From Crambe crambe (taxonomy: Eukaryota; Porifera; Demospongiae; Poecilosclerida; Crambeidae), in contig OZ004594.1 of the NCBI GenBank assembly GCA_963924555.1, positions 62,001 through 126,000 on the forward strand: 64,000 bases of DNA, given 5' to 3'. Of the stretch, positions 41,267 through 52,818 are shown in pieces. Position 1 is the first letter of the stretch, and each line of letters begins with the position of its first letter. The position numbers were made by a program, and so were the translations under genes. The notes under the pieces were generated by a model. The model worked only from the letters and a program-made list of their open reading frames with translations, ran no database searches and was not told where the DNA came from.

Positions 41267-43912
41267 TCATGCAGTGACAGCTTCAAAAGCTTGAGTTGAG
41301 TAATTGCGAGGGAAGAAGCCAGTAGGACCCAACTTCCTAGCAGCATCGTGATCAAGGAGTTCTCCAAACCACCATTCATCTGAGTTACGTGGACTATTGA
41401 CGTACACCAAGTCTCCCCTTCGTAAGTTCAGTTCATCTTCTTCACCAGCTGCAAAGTCCCACATTGAGACAAACACTTTCTCCAGATGAATGCCGTTGGT
41501 AGAGGGCTGAGTATACACACGACTGGTATCCACCACAGGGCCCAAATCAGAATGAGGACGGGGTGCTGGACTCTTAGGGAGTGGAGCTTGGGGTGGAGAA
41601 AATACCTTGGACGGGGGGCCAGGAGGAGGGGAGAGGGGTGGAGGAGGTTGCTGGAAGTTTGTTGTATCTTCGTACTCTTCCTGGTCTATTTCGTCCTGTT
41701 TCACTACATCCACATACTCCTCAGATGACTCAAACTTGCCCTCTTGTTCCCCTGGAGCCACTGCCACGTACTCATCCTGGTCCTCCTCCCCTTCCTCTGG
41801 AATGGCCATATCTTCGTATAACTCGCCCTCCTCCTCACCAGCACCCCCAAAACTTGTTGCCCGTTTCTTCCTATTGTCCTCACTCATACCTGTGGGGGAT
41901 ATTTGCGAGGGCATACGAGGGAGGGTGCTTGCACTCAGCTTTTGCGGGAGAGGGCTGGAGCAGGCAACTCTAGAAATGCAGGACAACCACTTCTCCCTAA
42001 TATCACTAGAGTTGGCACGAAAGTAATAGTCCTTGTTCTTGCCTGTTTGAGAGTCCAACTGCGTCAGTTTGAATGCAAACTGCTTCTTCTTTTCATTTGT
42101 CATGTTGGGGGCAGGGCTTCCGTTGAATAATTGTATGGCAATACAATTATTGTATGATTTGCTATTTTCTTTCTCATAAAAGTACATGAGTGTGCCTGCC
42201 AGCACACAATATCGTCGCTGCCAGTTCTTCTGACTCTTCCCTCCTAATTTCTCCAGAAAACCCTTTATCAGCACATTCTTGAGCGAGCTGACTTTCTTCT
42301 TTTCGTTCTTGGGAGGCATGTACACAGTTCCCCAATCTGCTGTCGACATCTCTATAGATTTATCCTGCTCCCTCCCGATTCGAGTGGTCTCAGCGTATTC
42401 AGCACCTGAACCACTGTTCTCCTGGGAGGAGTTGGGCTGGAGAGAGGCTGTACTTGGACGACTCAAAGGTTCCTCATAGGTCTCTGCATTGTCCTCTTGA
42501 AGGTCCATTGTCGTTGAAATCACTGGAAAGTGCAATCAATTATGTGGTCAGTACCCCTGGTTACCTTGGTTACCTGGGACTACCCCTGGTTACCCTGGTT
42601 ACCTGGGACTACCCCTGGTTATCAAAACCCATTCTTATATTAAAGTGTCTCTACAGACAGACATCACTTCACAACAACACTTAAAATATTCACTCCATTA
42701 ATTCACTGAAATGACATACCAAGACACTCCCTACTCTGCAGGTATGTAATAGCAGTTTACTCAGAGTTCAATTCTGGCTCTTTAGGTGAATGCTCAAAGA
42801 ACACCTATTTGTCTATTTTTCCTACATGGTTGACTAACTGGAGAAGCCTCGCTGCAATAGCTGATGTACTAACTGAAACCTCCACTAGAATAACATTAAA
42901 TTCTAACCATAAGGTTCGCTAAAATGCTCAAATCCCAAATTGCAACGTTGACTTTTCTCGGGCCATCACAACACGAGTCATAAATATAATGTTGCACACT
43001 TGTATGAATGGCTGCAACAAAAGAACCCAAGATAGATAAACTGATCAGGCACATCTGGGGTCTGCTAAGGACTTGCAATAATGCCATGCAACGCACACAT
43101 ACACCTTAACTACTATGTAATCAATCAGAGCATCTGGAACACATGACATACTCGGATCAGCACTGGAACAACAATGAAAGGAGTCAGTCATCTCAGTGCA
43201 ATTTCACATAGGAACTCGAGTGGCCTTATACATACCTGGTTCCTCATAAACGTCCTGTTGCCCTCCTCCTTCCATGGCCTCGTACATCTCCTGCTCTTGA
43301 TCAGCCTCCTCTCCTGTTCCTCCATTCAGTGGCGAAGGCTGAAAGTCCAGATAGTCCTCAACCTTTTGTTCTGGTTGATCAGGAGTGGGGTCTTCATACA
43401 ACTCTTCTCCAGTGTCTTCTGGAATAAGGGTGGAGTTGTCCATGGGGGGAGGAGGTGGAGGCTTCTTCAAGGTATTAGTGGGTGGACGTATAGAAGGATT
43501 GGCACATTGGATCTTGTTGATCACATTTTGCAGTAATTTTGAGATGTTCTGTCGTTGGACTTGACATCCAGGAGTGAGACTTTCCTGACCCAGGTCTTTA
43601 TTCAGGAACAGCTGCACAGCTGCAACACAAATCAAATATAGCTAGCCCAAGCCAAGCCAAGCCAGGTTTACTTGCAGTTAAGAGGTGCTAATTAAGTAGT
43701 TGATAAACATGCTTGCTGACTGACAAGCAAGTCATACAATGTCTGCATCAGTTTAACTGTTTCTTCGTAGCCAGTTTTTAGCTAGATCAGAGCTAGCTAG
43801 CTTGCTGTGCAGCTAAATAAGCATTATTTAGCAAGCTAGCTAACTAGCTAGCTCACTATATACCTGAAATCCCCTCCATTATTTCAGTGAGCAGCTCCTT
43901 GCTCGCAGCCAT
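41267..43912 (-). CDS. SKAP-like adaptor (PH and SH3 domains, Tyr-rich acidic motifs)
   Basis: The start at 43912 (MAASKELLTEIMEGIS) joins VQLFLNKDLGQESLTP and a helical region QNISKLLQNVINKIQC, comparable to the N-terminal dimerisation region of SKAP proteins. A PPPPPP stretch and repeated acidic Tyr motifs follow (GEELYEDP, QEMYEAM, DVYEEP, ETYEEP). The 41267-42535 exon carries the PH domain (KGFLEKLGGKSQKNWQRRYCVLAGTLMYFY...YYFRANSSDIREKWLSCI), then more acidic Tyr motifs (GELYEDM, DEYVAVAP, EEYVDVV, EEYEDT) and a Pro-rich run. The C-terminal SH3 domain is VSMWDFAAGEEDELNLRRGDLVYV...WWFGEL...GFFPRNYS. In vertebrates SKAP1/2 couple Src kinases and ADAP to integrins. Domain order fits SKAP, but the many Tyr motifs are more than usual. 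Confidence 0.72.
42552..42621 (+). repeat. 29-bp tandem repeat in SKAP-like intron
   Basis: About 2.4 units of a 29-bp sequence (starting tacccctggttacc) lie at 42552, 42581 and 42610 (partial), nearly identical. It sits in the first part of the roughly 700-bp intron between the exons ending DVYEEP and starting VISTTMD. Confidence 0.9.
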
Positions 43913-44148
43913 CTCGGTGCTAATCTGTACAGCTTCCCTGCTTTCCTTCCACTAGTAGCTGGATCTGCCTCCAAATTCACACCTGCTCTATATAGCTCGC
44001 TACAGTGTACACTTGCCTTCAAATGCTAATATTTCCCCAACATATCCGGAACACATAATAGGCTTCCTAGAAATTGAGCCAACCACGCCCCCATGTTTCA
44101 GATGCCAATGATGATAATTTGTTTATATCTATTCTAAAGCAGAAAAGA
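43913..44148. promoter_or_regulatory. divergent promoter region SKAP-like / p40phox-like
   Basis: There are 236 bp between opposite start codons. No TATA box or strong motif was recognised. The adjacent first SKAP intron has an AGCTAGCT-rich run at about 43784-43856. Confidence 0.4.
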
Positions 44149-45993
44149 ATGGATGTCACTGCCAGGGGAGGAGGGAGGTACGTAGGGATCCTTCTAACTG
44201 TTTAGTACTGATGTTGATGTTGTCTTTACTGACCCAGGAATGGACTGGAATCACTTCCAGTGAAGTTGGAGATTGTGGATGTGGAGAAAGTCAAAGGATT
44301 ATCCAATTACTATGTGAGTATCTGCTCAGCTGTCTGGAGTGATTGATGGGTTGTGTCTGTCATTATTTGCTGTTGTTATGACTGGCTGCTGGTTTAGACT
44401 CTGACCTGTTCTCCTGATGCAGGCTTACATTATTAAAGTGCTGTGCAAGGATGGCACTCACTACCACATCTACAGGCGCTACAAACAGTTTGATGAGATG
44501 CACAACTGGTTGGAGAAACGTTTCCCAATAGAGGCGGGTGCAATTAAGGTCAAGGACAGGGTTCTCCCCAACCTCCCAGGTAGGTCTGAAACCCACAAAG
44601 TGCAGGACAAATTCCATCTAGCACAGAAGACTAGTGGGAAAGGAGTGAAATTTCCTTTACTGGAAATGCTACACTGCCTCAGGGAAATTTCAGCCCTTCC
44701 TGCTTATTGATTCACTTCACAGGCTCTCATATGATAAAGATATTGTTTGTTTTTGCAGGTAAAAAGCTATTTGGTAGAAGTGCCATTAGAGAAGTGACGG
44801 ATAGACGACTTCCTCTATTGAACACTTACCTGCAGAAACTGTTAGTTCTTCCTGACAAGATACGTTACGATTCCATCGTCACTAGTTTTGCAAAGCCCAC
44901 CTCTGATGACCAGGCTCATCCTTACACTGGTAACCAGGCATACAAGATGAGGCATACTACTAAACCAGATAGGCCTGCTGGACCACCCACCAGACCTGTT
45001 AAACCAGTAGACAAGCCCGCTAGACCTCCCCCATCTCAAAGGTGAGGAATTGCAGCTACAATTCTAGTGACTGACTCTATCTCATGACAGACTTCCATCA
45101 TCGGGTCCTTCCCGACCTTCCAAACCAAGCATCCTCCCTAAAACCTCCGGGAGAGCCCCCCCCACTATCCCCCCTCCTCCACGACCTGCCACTGCCAATC
45201 CTAAAGGAAAAGTAATAACTTTCATAATGTTCAGGGGGCAAAACCAATTCCATTGTGTGTCCTCCCCTCACCTTACCCAGGCTCTCTACAGCTACACTGC
45301 CATGCATTTCGATGAGATGAGTTTTGAGGAAGGTGATTTGCTCTCTCTATTGGAGCAGGTGGACAGCGGCTTGTGGTGGAAGGCCACACTGAAGGGGAAG
45401 TCTGGCTTGGTCCCTGCTAATTACATTGAAGTGATTGGGAAGGGAGTGGTGCAGGACTTTAAGGATCGTGTGCAGGAGTCGGACGAGTGGGACAGTTCAG
45501 ATGAGGATGACAGGAAGGGGAGTGGTGTGGGGACCATCACTTACTACTACAATGGAGCTGCTCGCACAGTTGAAGTGGACCAACAGCTGGTCTCCAAACC
45601 AACCTTCATCGGTCTTTACAGAGCCATACAGTAAGTCCCACAGCTCACAATTGAGCCATGTAATTATCACACCTTGTAAAGTTGAAATAGATATCAAATA
45701 ACTTTGCCCTCCCACTGCATAGCTGACAGAAGGCTGATAGTGATATGTATCAATTATTGATGCTGGTATCCACTGACTGCAGGAAACAGCTGCACCAGCA
45801 TGACATCACACTCAATTACAAGGACAGTGATGGGGACTTGGTACAAGTCTTGGAACAGGAGGACATTCAACTCTTGAAAACTGATGCCATAGCACCAAGG
45901 AAGCACTCAGACAATACAAGCCACGCCCCCTGGGCCATTTATGTCACTCAATCCAATGATAACTCGGTGTACAACACAGCTCCACCCAGATAG
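44149..45993 (+). CDS. NCF4: p40phox-like protein (PX-SH3-PB1)
   Basis: The start at 44149 (MDVTARGGG) is spliced to RNGLESLPVKLEIVDVEKVKG. The PX domain is YIIKVLCKDGTHYHIYRRYKQFDEMHNWLEKRF...VLPNLPGKKLFGR...RRLPLLNTYLQKLL, with the RRY phosphoinositide-binding motif and a PxxP loop. A Pro-rich linker leads to the SH3 domain (ALYSYTAMHFDEMSFEEGDLLSLLEQVDSGLWWKATL...GLVPANYIEVI). An acidic linker (DEWDSSDEDDRK) leads to a PB1 domain with the acidic motif LNYKDSDGDLVQVLEQEDIQLL. The end, IYVTQSNDNSVYNTAPPR, closely recalls the C-terminus of vertebrate p40phox. PX-SH3-PB1 in this order is specific to p40phox, the PtdIns(3)P-binding NADPH oxidase subunit. Confidence 0.9.
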
Positions 45994-46152
45994 TACCATA
46001 AACCCATCCAACCTCTCATGTACAGCAGCAAAACATTGTGTTCCATTATTTATTATTTTTGTCATGACAATTCAATACATACATATGTAGTGACTGAAAA
46101 TTTTATTGAGTTTTGGATAGTCTGCTCTTGATCTATGGTGAAGTGTTGATAG

Positions 46153-48452
46153 CTATGGGCGGAGTAGTTCAACAATGCCTGTGTTTTGCCGACCATCATA
46201 GAGGAAGCTATTGTTGTAAGGATGATCCTTGGCAGAGATGGCCTTGATGACTTCTTGACCTAAGACTCCACCCACCACTGCACACACTGGACTGAGCTCG
46301 GAGACACACCACCTGAACAACCATTCATAGTTCCAACATTTACTTTCTACACATGATAAGGAGCCTGTTAGTACGGCTTCCTTGTTGATTTAACAACACT
46401 AACATCATAACATATGAAATCATAGCCTGGTTATATACCTCGACCAGGGCACAAGGCTACGAGCTCAGTGGCCAATCAGTAGAGACATCACCAAGGCTAT
46501 AAGCTAAGTGGTCAATCACTAGAGATATCACCAAGGCTATAAGCTCAGTGGCCAATCAGTAGAAACATTACTGGGTACAAGGGTGGAGTCATTATAGATC
46601 ATACTTCAATAATTAGGCTTGAGCTAGAATAATAGAGAATAATGAGTGTTTTGCTGGTTAACGTGCAGACTTTCCTGATGGGCGGGGTCACGGCCATCAG
46701 GAAAGTTTGCGCGAGACTAGGTTAAGGCTTCATCAGGGGCTGCTGAATGAGTTTTTTTTGTTTGTTTTTTTTTGTTGTTTTTTTTGATTTTTGTTCAGCC
46801 CTGAAGATGACAGAAGCATGGCTGTCAAAACATTTATCATGATTTTTAGGTTGGAGAAAAAAGAAAAAACACCAAGTAGTTATAACCAACCGAGTGAACC
46901 ACTAAAGACTTTCATTTCATAATAGCAAGATCTTGTGTTGTAAGACTATGTTGAAACCTCATTAATGCTACAATAACAGCATTTCTTTTGGGGAATAATA
47001 ACTTTCTTTTGGGGAATAATAGAAGTATCCAAGGGAATAATATGTTATAAAAATAAAAATAGGGAATAAATTATTCTAAGCATCACGCTTATCAATAGCG
47101 GAATGTCACTAGTGGGACATGGGTCATAGATCAAGAGGTCAAAGGTGGACTCACTGAGAGAAGCCAGGTGGTATCAGGTCAGGAGAGATGTTGCACTTGG
47201 AGGCCACCTTCAGCTTCAGTTGATCCAGTGTCTCCCAATCCCCAGCTGAGTCCGAGGGTCTACGGCCTTCCTTATTGAAGAACAGCTGGAGACCTAGAGT
47301 ACACGGAGGAAGGCATACACATTATGGACAGGGTGTAGAGTAAGACTGACTCTGAATAACAAAGAATGTTGGGGGAATTCGACGAAAATACTTGGGTGGC
47401 TTTTTACTCCAGTCAGTTGAGAGGGCGTGGCTGAGGGAGCAGAAGGAGCAAGTCTATGGGAGAGGGGATAAAGTCGATCCAATCATGGATCAACTGCAAA
47501 ATCTCACCTGCTTGACTGTTATCATTTCCGGCTCAAGTTTTGGCTTCTTTCTGGGACCATCAAGACTCATTACCTCTTCAGCCTCTTCCTTCTTCTCCAC
47601 CTCCCTGCATCCAAAGGGGTAGCCCTCACTCAATAGAGTTGCCATGATAACTTACGTTAGGTATTCATGTTCACCAAGGTCAGTGAAAAAGTAGCCATAG
47701 TAACCCCAAATATCTCCACAGAAAAACTTGATCCCGTTAGCTCGACAGACTTCATTCATTCTGATCTGAAATCATATTACACAGCAATTCCTCTCAGAAA
47801 CTCCCCAAAAAGGAAAAGAGTAACCCTAGAAGATAAAGATGTCGTAGGTTGAATACCATACTCACCAGCTCTTCTGTAGTGCAGCAAGTAGCAATCACCA
47901 CATCATATCTAGTGAAGAAGTCGTCATTTTTCTCTGAGAGTGGTGTGGTATCTGCTGAGATAAGGACATTAGGGTTCAGTCTCTGCAGTCGCTCCACTGC
48001 TTGTTCTGCCCGCTGCTCAAGGGAAAGGGGTGTGGTCAAACAGTACAGTGGACAAGGGTTTGACATTACATTCACTCCTTCACACTGCATCAGGAATCTC
48101 TCTGCACTGTCTCCTGACCCCAGGGAGGTGTGGTCTAGCAGAGTGACCTCACGAACTCCAGCAAGTACAATATTTTTGCTGACCTCAGCACCTAGCCCTC
48201 TAACACCTACAATCAGCACACGACTTGCACGCAACCTTGAAAAATATTGGATCGATACATTTATTAGGTTCTCTTGATCAAGTATCAAGTAGACAACCTT
48301 TTTTGAGCATCGAGACCCCACAGTCTGATTTGCCTATCGTATTGCTCAGTCTCATCAACAGTTAACCTGTCCACATCTCCATCCATCATCCCTCCTTTCT
48401 CCTCCTCCATAGCATATCCCTTTCCTCTTGCTGCCTCAGCCACAGCCGCCAT
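46153..48452 (-). CDS. SAE1: SUMO-activating enzyme subunit 1
   Basis: The first in-frame ATG is at 48450-48452 (MAAVAEAARGKGYAMEEE). It leads to TVDETEQYDRQIRLWGLDAQKRL, then RASRVLIVGVRGLGAEVSKNIVLAGVREVTLLDH, the Rossmann core of the AOS1/SAE1 half of the SUMO E1. Further exons give SGDSAERFLMQ, RLQRLNPNVLIS, FFTRYDVVIATCCTTEEL, a KFFCGDIWGYYGYFFTDLGEHEYL segment and the C-terminal CAVVGGVLGQEVIKAIS, ending GIVELLRP with TAG at 46153-46155. It pairs with UBA2/SAE2 to adenylate SUMO in the nucleus. A large intron (about 46315-47150) is filled with repeats. Family assignment is firm; the start could lie a few codons either side. Confidence 0.93.
46452..46571 (+). repeat. 40-bp tandem repeat, three units, in SAE1 intron
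   Basis: Units start at 46452, 46492 and 46532, each beginning caaggctac/taag and including gtggccaatcagtag or a close variant. They differ at a handful of positions. Confidence 0.9.
46669..46706. repeat. 13-bp perfect inverted repeat in SAE1 intron
   Basis: actttcctgatgg at 46669-46681 is the exact reverse complement of 46694-46706, with a 12-base G-rich spacer between. It could fold as a hairpin in either strand. It lies just right of the 40-bp repeats and may be part of a decayed mobile element. Confidence 0.85.
46776..46850 (+). mobile_element. possible retroelement-derived fragment (hammerhead-like motif)
   Basis: After a T-rich stretch (about 46750-46798) comes ccctgaagatgacagaagc, then atggctgtcaaaac. 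The order CTGAAGA, a 5-bp stem GACAG/CTGTC, then AAAAC resembles the core-stem-GAAAC layout seen in decayed ends of many animal retroelements and hammerhead-like motifs. The expected CTGATGA and GAAAC are each altered, so at best this is a degenerate copy. Confidence 0.35.
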
Positions 48453-48589
48453 AACTACATATGAGTCAGGGATCAGATCTGGCGTAGCTGATCCTTTACC
48501 AACCGCGAGAAAAGGGTTGGTAAAGGATCGCACTAACGTTGAACTTGACGATCATTACCCAGTGTCTCACGTGGCCATAGCTAGCTAAG
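48453..48589. promoter_or_regulatory. divergent promoter region SAE1 / NUP85
   Basis: There are 137 bp between opposite start codons, including the 15-bp inverted repeat at 48490-48529. The region must contain both core promoters and 5'UTRs. Confidence 0.5.
48490..48529. repeat. 15-bp perfect inverted repeat upstream of SAE1 start
   Basis: gatcctttaccaacc at 48490-48504 is exactly reverse-complemented at 48515-48529, separated by 10 bases. It lies 38-77 bp upstream of the SAE1 ATG and 61 bp upstream of the NUP85 ATG, within the shared promoter/5'UTR region. Confidence 0.95.
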
Positions 48590-51518
48590 ATGATGTTGGA
48601 TAGTGTTTCAGACACAGAGTCTCAGTCTGAGGTGACAATAACTTACAGGAGAAATAAGTTAAAGTTTAAACTATTTAGTATTCCAGGCCAAAAAGTATGT
48701 GGGGGTGACATGGAAAGACAGTAACACAATCACTACATACTACACAGCTGTCAGGGAGAACCGTTGTCAACCTGCCAGTGAGTACCTCATAACAATATGA
48801 CTCCTCTTAACTGGCTGCACATGACATCAAGGTCCGGAGCACTGTAAACTCACCCAGACTACACTAGGAGGATTCCAATGGAATACAACCACTAGGAAGT
48901 TTGTGAACCAGTCACATGGTACAGCAACCAACCACACCCCTTTTATTTAGACTACTACACCTATTTACTCTATTTGTGTCTGCAGCTCACTTTATGAAGC
49001 TGCAGGAAGAAGCCAAGAGGGAGGAGGGTGGTGTGAGGTCAGTGGACACATTGGTCCAGTATAGTCAGCTTTGTCGCTCACTACTTCATGAGTGTGTCCA
49101 GGACTCCAGGAAACAGAAACTGCAAGGTCAGCAAACAGCTTCTCGGTGATGCAATGCTGACCTGTTCTCTACATGTCCTACAGAACAGATGTCCCTTTAC
49201 CAGATGTTGGAACTGGGTTGGCATTTGTGTGAGATGCTGTTTGTGGAGGAACTGGCAGAGGGTGCTCTCATCCAGCGCCTATTGGAGTGGGTACGCTGGC
49301 ATCGCTGTGAGTCCAACCCCCTTCCCCTCTGAAAGAACCCTACCATTAGATGGGCGATGGGTGGGGCTTTGTGTGAACAGGTTCAGATGAGGAAGAGATG
49401 AATGAACTGTTGTTGATCCCATCACCAGAGACTCACCCCAACTACTGGAAGAATGTGTATCAACTGGTGCTGAGGGGACAACTCACTGAAGCTTGTGATC
49501 TCTTGCTGCATCACTCGCATTCACACTCTGCTCAAATGGTATCGTGATCTCATCTGTCATGTGGTGTGACTATCACATGATTATCATGCAGGAATTTTCC
49601 AGCATGAAAGAACTTCTGAAGAAAGCTCCTATGGTCAAGTTTCCAGCAGATCTTTCACGTGCTGAATTGCGTCACCATTGGTTGGAGTGGAAGGGAGAAG
49701 CTAGCAAGAGAGTGGAATTCTTCACTCACCCTGAACTCCACTTACTGGCAATGGTGAGCAAAATAGATCACAAGGAAGGAGAAGAGAGAAAGTAGGGTTG
49801 GAGTTGGGTGATTGAGAAGATGTGTATTGTAACAGATGACACTTTGTAGGTGCTGTGTGGAGATCTGGAGGCCTTCAGACAAGATGAGTGAGTCCATTGT
49901 TGTCTCCACGGTGCACACAACTCACTTCCTTTCTCTCTGTATATAAGAATCATGGAAGCGTGTGATGGCTGCTGGTATGAGCTGATGGTGGGGAAGCTTC
50001 TCTTTACCAGTCCCCTGGTGGTCAGTTGTGACTATGAACTGGTATACACTGCAGAGGGTTGCATAACAGAGATGGGAGTAAGGAAAGCTGCACTCGATAA
50101 CTTCCTATTAGCAGCTCTTCGCAATGACTTCATGGAAATGTTTGCTATTAGCAGGTTAGCATTCTTTATGTGCCAGAAGTTCTTCACGCCCTTCTTCACT
50201 GCCTTCTTCTAGCACAGAGATCAGTAATTGGTGGTTTGTGGCCCATCTTGCCAACCTCCTTCAGCACAAAGGACTTTTGCCGACTCAAGCAGGGTGAGTG
50301 TGGAAGCAGTAAAGACATACCCGCTCTGATGATAATTATGTGCCTCCAGGTCCGCTCTGAAGATGTGCGAATTCTTTTTGCGAGAGTACAGCTTCAGCCT
50401 TCTCTCTCACCAGAGCTTATGGCAGGTTGCCATGGACTACCTTGGTCACTGCCCCTCGAAAGGACGTCACTGCATGAGCCTGCTGGTGCAGAGCATCCCA
50501 CTCACCACCGACAAAAAGGCAAAAAAGGTCCTCAGTCTTTGCAAAAGATACCAGCTCAATGACCAAGGTGAGATAGATGCAATTATTTATTCCTCTCTCT
50601 TTCTTTATCTGTTTTTTTTCTTTCTAATTTCCAAGTTAAAGATATATGTAAAGTACTTGCTATGAGGGAGTATAAACGTGGAAGACTAGGAGCAGCTTTG
50701 ACCTGGTGCCTCAAAGGAAAGGTGTGTCACTTTCTTAAATGTTGTTGATTGTGTTACCTCCTGTTTAATCACAGGACTCCTCCTTTGCTGCTGTCATTGC
50801 TGAGAAGTGAGTCATGGCGTGGCATCCTGGCTGTCCCCAGTGATGATAGCATTCTTTGCCTGCAGGTACATGGAAAGCTTTGAATCATTTGGAGAGTTCA
50901 TGGACCTTGACCTTTTGGATCACTTAGGAGATGCCATGCTTGTGAATGACAGACTTCTTTTTCTTGGTAAGTAGAGATACTAGAGTGAGAGCAGTGCTGA
51001 ACCACTTCACTTCTTATGTAGGAAAGTATCGTGAATTCCATAAACTGTATGAGAAAGAAGAGTTTATCGAGGCTGGTAAGCTGCTGGTTACTCTTCTGAC
51101 CTCTGGCACGGTTCCACACCGGTGAGATCAACCCAGCCTGTGTATATATATACTTATCACCCCCCACACAGATTTATCTCCATACTGCTAAAAGATGCAC
51201 TAGGCTTACTGCAGATGGAACAGGTACAGATATAGATGAACATGCAATAACTGATTCAATTCTTGCTCCTGTATCTAGTTGGTATTCTCCTCTAAACAAA
51301 CCTACTCACTCTCCGAGTTTGTGGTTGACTTGGATATGTCCTTGGACTCCCCTACTCACTCCAAAGAGACCCCGCCTTCTTCTGACAGCAAGGCATTGAA
51401 GAAGAGACTAGACCAGGAGCTTTTATCATCTCTACGGCTAGCAGTCTTCAAAAATCTTGCACGTGCTTTGATGGCAGAGTCTGTTGAGGTTCATCACGGA
51501 CAAGGCATAGTGGAATAG
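48590..51518 (+). CDS. NUP85: nucleoporin NUP85
   Basis: The start at 48590 (MMLDSVSDTESQSE) is followed by many small exons reading an alpha-helical protein: AHFMKLQEEAKREEGG, TLVQYSQLCRSLLHECVQDSRKQKLQ, YQMLELGWHLCEMLFVEELAEGALIQRLLEWVRWH, PETHPNYWKNVYQLVLRGQLTEACDLLLHHS, HHWLEWKGEASKRVEFF, LHLLAMVLCGDLEAF and YELMVGKLLFTSPLVV. It continues WQVAMDYLGHCPSKGRHCMSLLVQSIPLTTDKKAKKVLSLCKRYQL and [25 protein letters not shown]. This matches NUP85/Nup75 of the Y-shaped (Nup107-160) nuclear pore complex. It ends HHGQGIVE with TAG at 51516-51518. The N-terminal beta-blade exons (48600-48960) are short and their exact joins are uncertain. Confidence 0.9.
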
Positions 51519-51618
51519 TTTTACACGCAGAACTGACAACATCATATCAACTTTTGACATTGATTTTTTAGAATTTGTATTTGGCGCCTGCAACATATTT
51601 CACTGAGCATGCGCATAA

Positions 51619-51630
51619 CTTCCTTTCGCC
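51619..51630 (+). promoter_or_regulatory. candidate 5'TOP tract of RPL18
   Basis: A C followed by an unbroken or nearly unbroken pyrimidine run, about 20-30 bp upstream of the RPL18 ATG, is the usual place and form of a TOP initiation site controlling ribosomal protein mRNA translation. Inferred; no transcript start is known. Confidence 0.5.
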
Positions 51631-51647
51631 TTAGCTAGCTAGCCAGC

Positions 51648-52642
51648 ATGGTAAGTCATGGAGACAACCTGTATTGATCGCAGCGTTTAGTGTAGTGTTG
51701 AAGGCATTGTGTGTGAGGAGAGTGGAATGAAGACTGTCTTTTCTTCCTGTAGGGAGTAGATGTGGGACACAAACAGAGAAAGGTCATCAGGAGAGAACCA
51801 AAGTCTGACGACCCTTATCTAAAACTCCTCGTCAAAGTAAGAGGATTAGATCAGCTAGTGTTCAGTAGTAGTAGTTGCTGTATTGATGTACTACCTACCA
51901 TGGTGGCACTTCTATTTAATGAGCACTCTTGCAGTTGTACAGGTTTCTTGCTCGACGTACCAATGCACCCTTCAACAAAGTGGTCCTAAAGAGGCTCTAC
52001 ATGAGCAAGACTAACCGTCCACCACTGTCTTTGGCAAGAATTGTAAGTTCCAGAGAAGATGACCCAAATGAGAGAACCTCTTCCCCTCTCAATCGTTTCT
52101 CAGGTCCGTCAAATGAAGCCAGATGATCGCAAGACTAAAATAGCAGTAGTCGTGGGAACTGTCACTAATGATGTTAGGATATTAGAGATCCCAAAGTTAA
52201 AGGTAGGTGATGTTTTAAGAGCAGCGTGAGAAGTCTACTGTCTCTCTCCTTCCAGATATGTGCCCTGAAATTCACAGAGACTGCCCGGGCTAGAATCCTG
52301 AAGGCTGGAGGAGAGGTTCTGACCTTTGACCAGCTGGCCCTCCAGGCGCCCAAGGGACAGAACACCATTTTACTTCAAGGTATGTTTTAATACTGGATAC
52401 CTTTGATGACTCCTTATTGATGTGGATTACAGGTCCTCGCAAGGCACGGGAGGCAGTGAAACACTTTGGACCTGCCCCAGGTGTGCCTCACAGCCATGCT
52501 AAGTGAGTTCCTCGGGGGTTCAGTAGTAGTAGTGGTGGTTTGATGTGTTGGTTTTGTGTATCTCAGACCATATGTGAGAAGTAAGGGAAGAAAGTTTGAG
52601 AGAGCTCGTGGCAAGAGAAAGAGTAGAGGCTACAGAGTCTAG
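51648..52642 (+). CDS. RPL18: 60S ribosomal protein eL18
   Basis: The first exon holds only the ATG (51648-51650), spliced to [28 protein letters not shown]. Next come [127 protein letters not shown] and [24 protein letters not shown], with TAG at 52640-52642. It is full length for the family (about 188 residues) and very conserved. A pyrimidine-rich cttcctttcgcc at 51619-51630, just upstream of the ATG, looks like a 5'TOP transcription start, as expected for a ribosomal protein gene. It lies 129 bp downstream of NUP85 on the same strand. Confidence 0.97.
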
Positions 52643-52818
52643 AACAGAACATGTTCCATTTTGAAGTGATCATGTCTAAAATGATTTTATTCATGGAGAG
52701 TCGGTGGTTGGGACAATGTTTATGACTGTGACTTCTGCTTATGAGATCGTGTTAGGTCAGGCATCTTCTCAATGTCCTAAATGAAGTAATGAATGCTAAA
52801 AAGATCAGGTCATTTCCA

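Noticed and set aside
43784-43860. AGCTAGCT-rich run as a regulatory array
   Set aside because: Irregular palindromic tetramers within an intron look like simple-sequence drift; no defined unit.
48453-48533. Longer SAE1 N-terminus from 48533
   Set aside because: It would begin with GTG and reads across the inverted repeat; the ATG at 48452 is preferred.
51651-52432. Box C/D snoRNAs in RPL18 introns
   Set aside because: TGATG-like words occur (for example near 52208 and 52407) but no matching CTGA box or terminal stem was found at proper spacing, and the introns are mostly too short.
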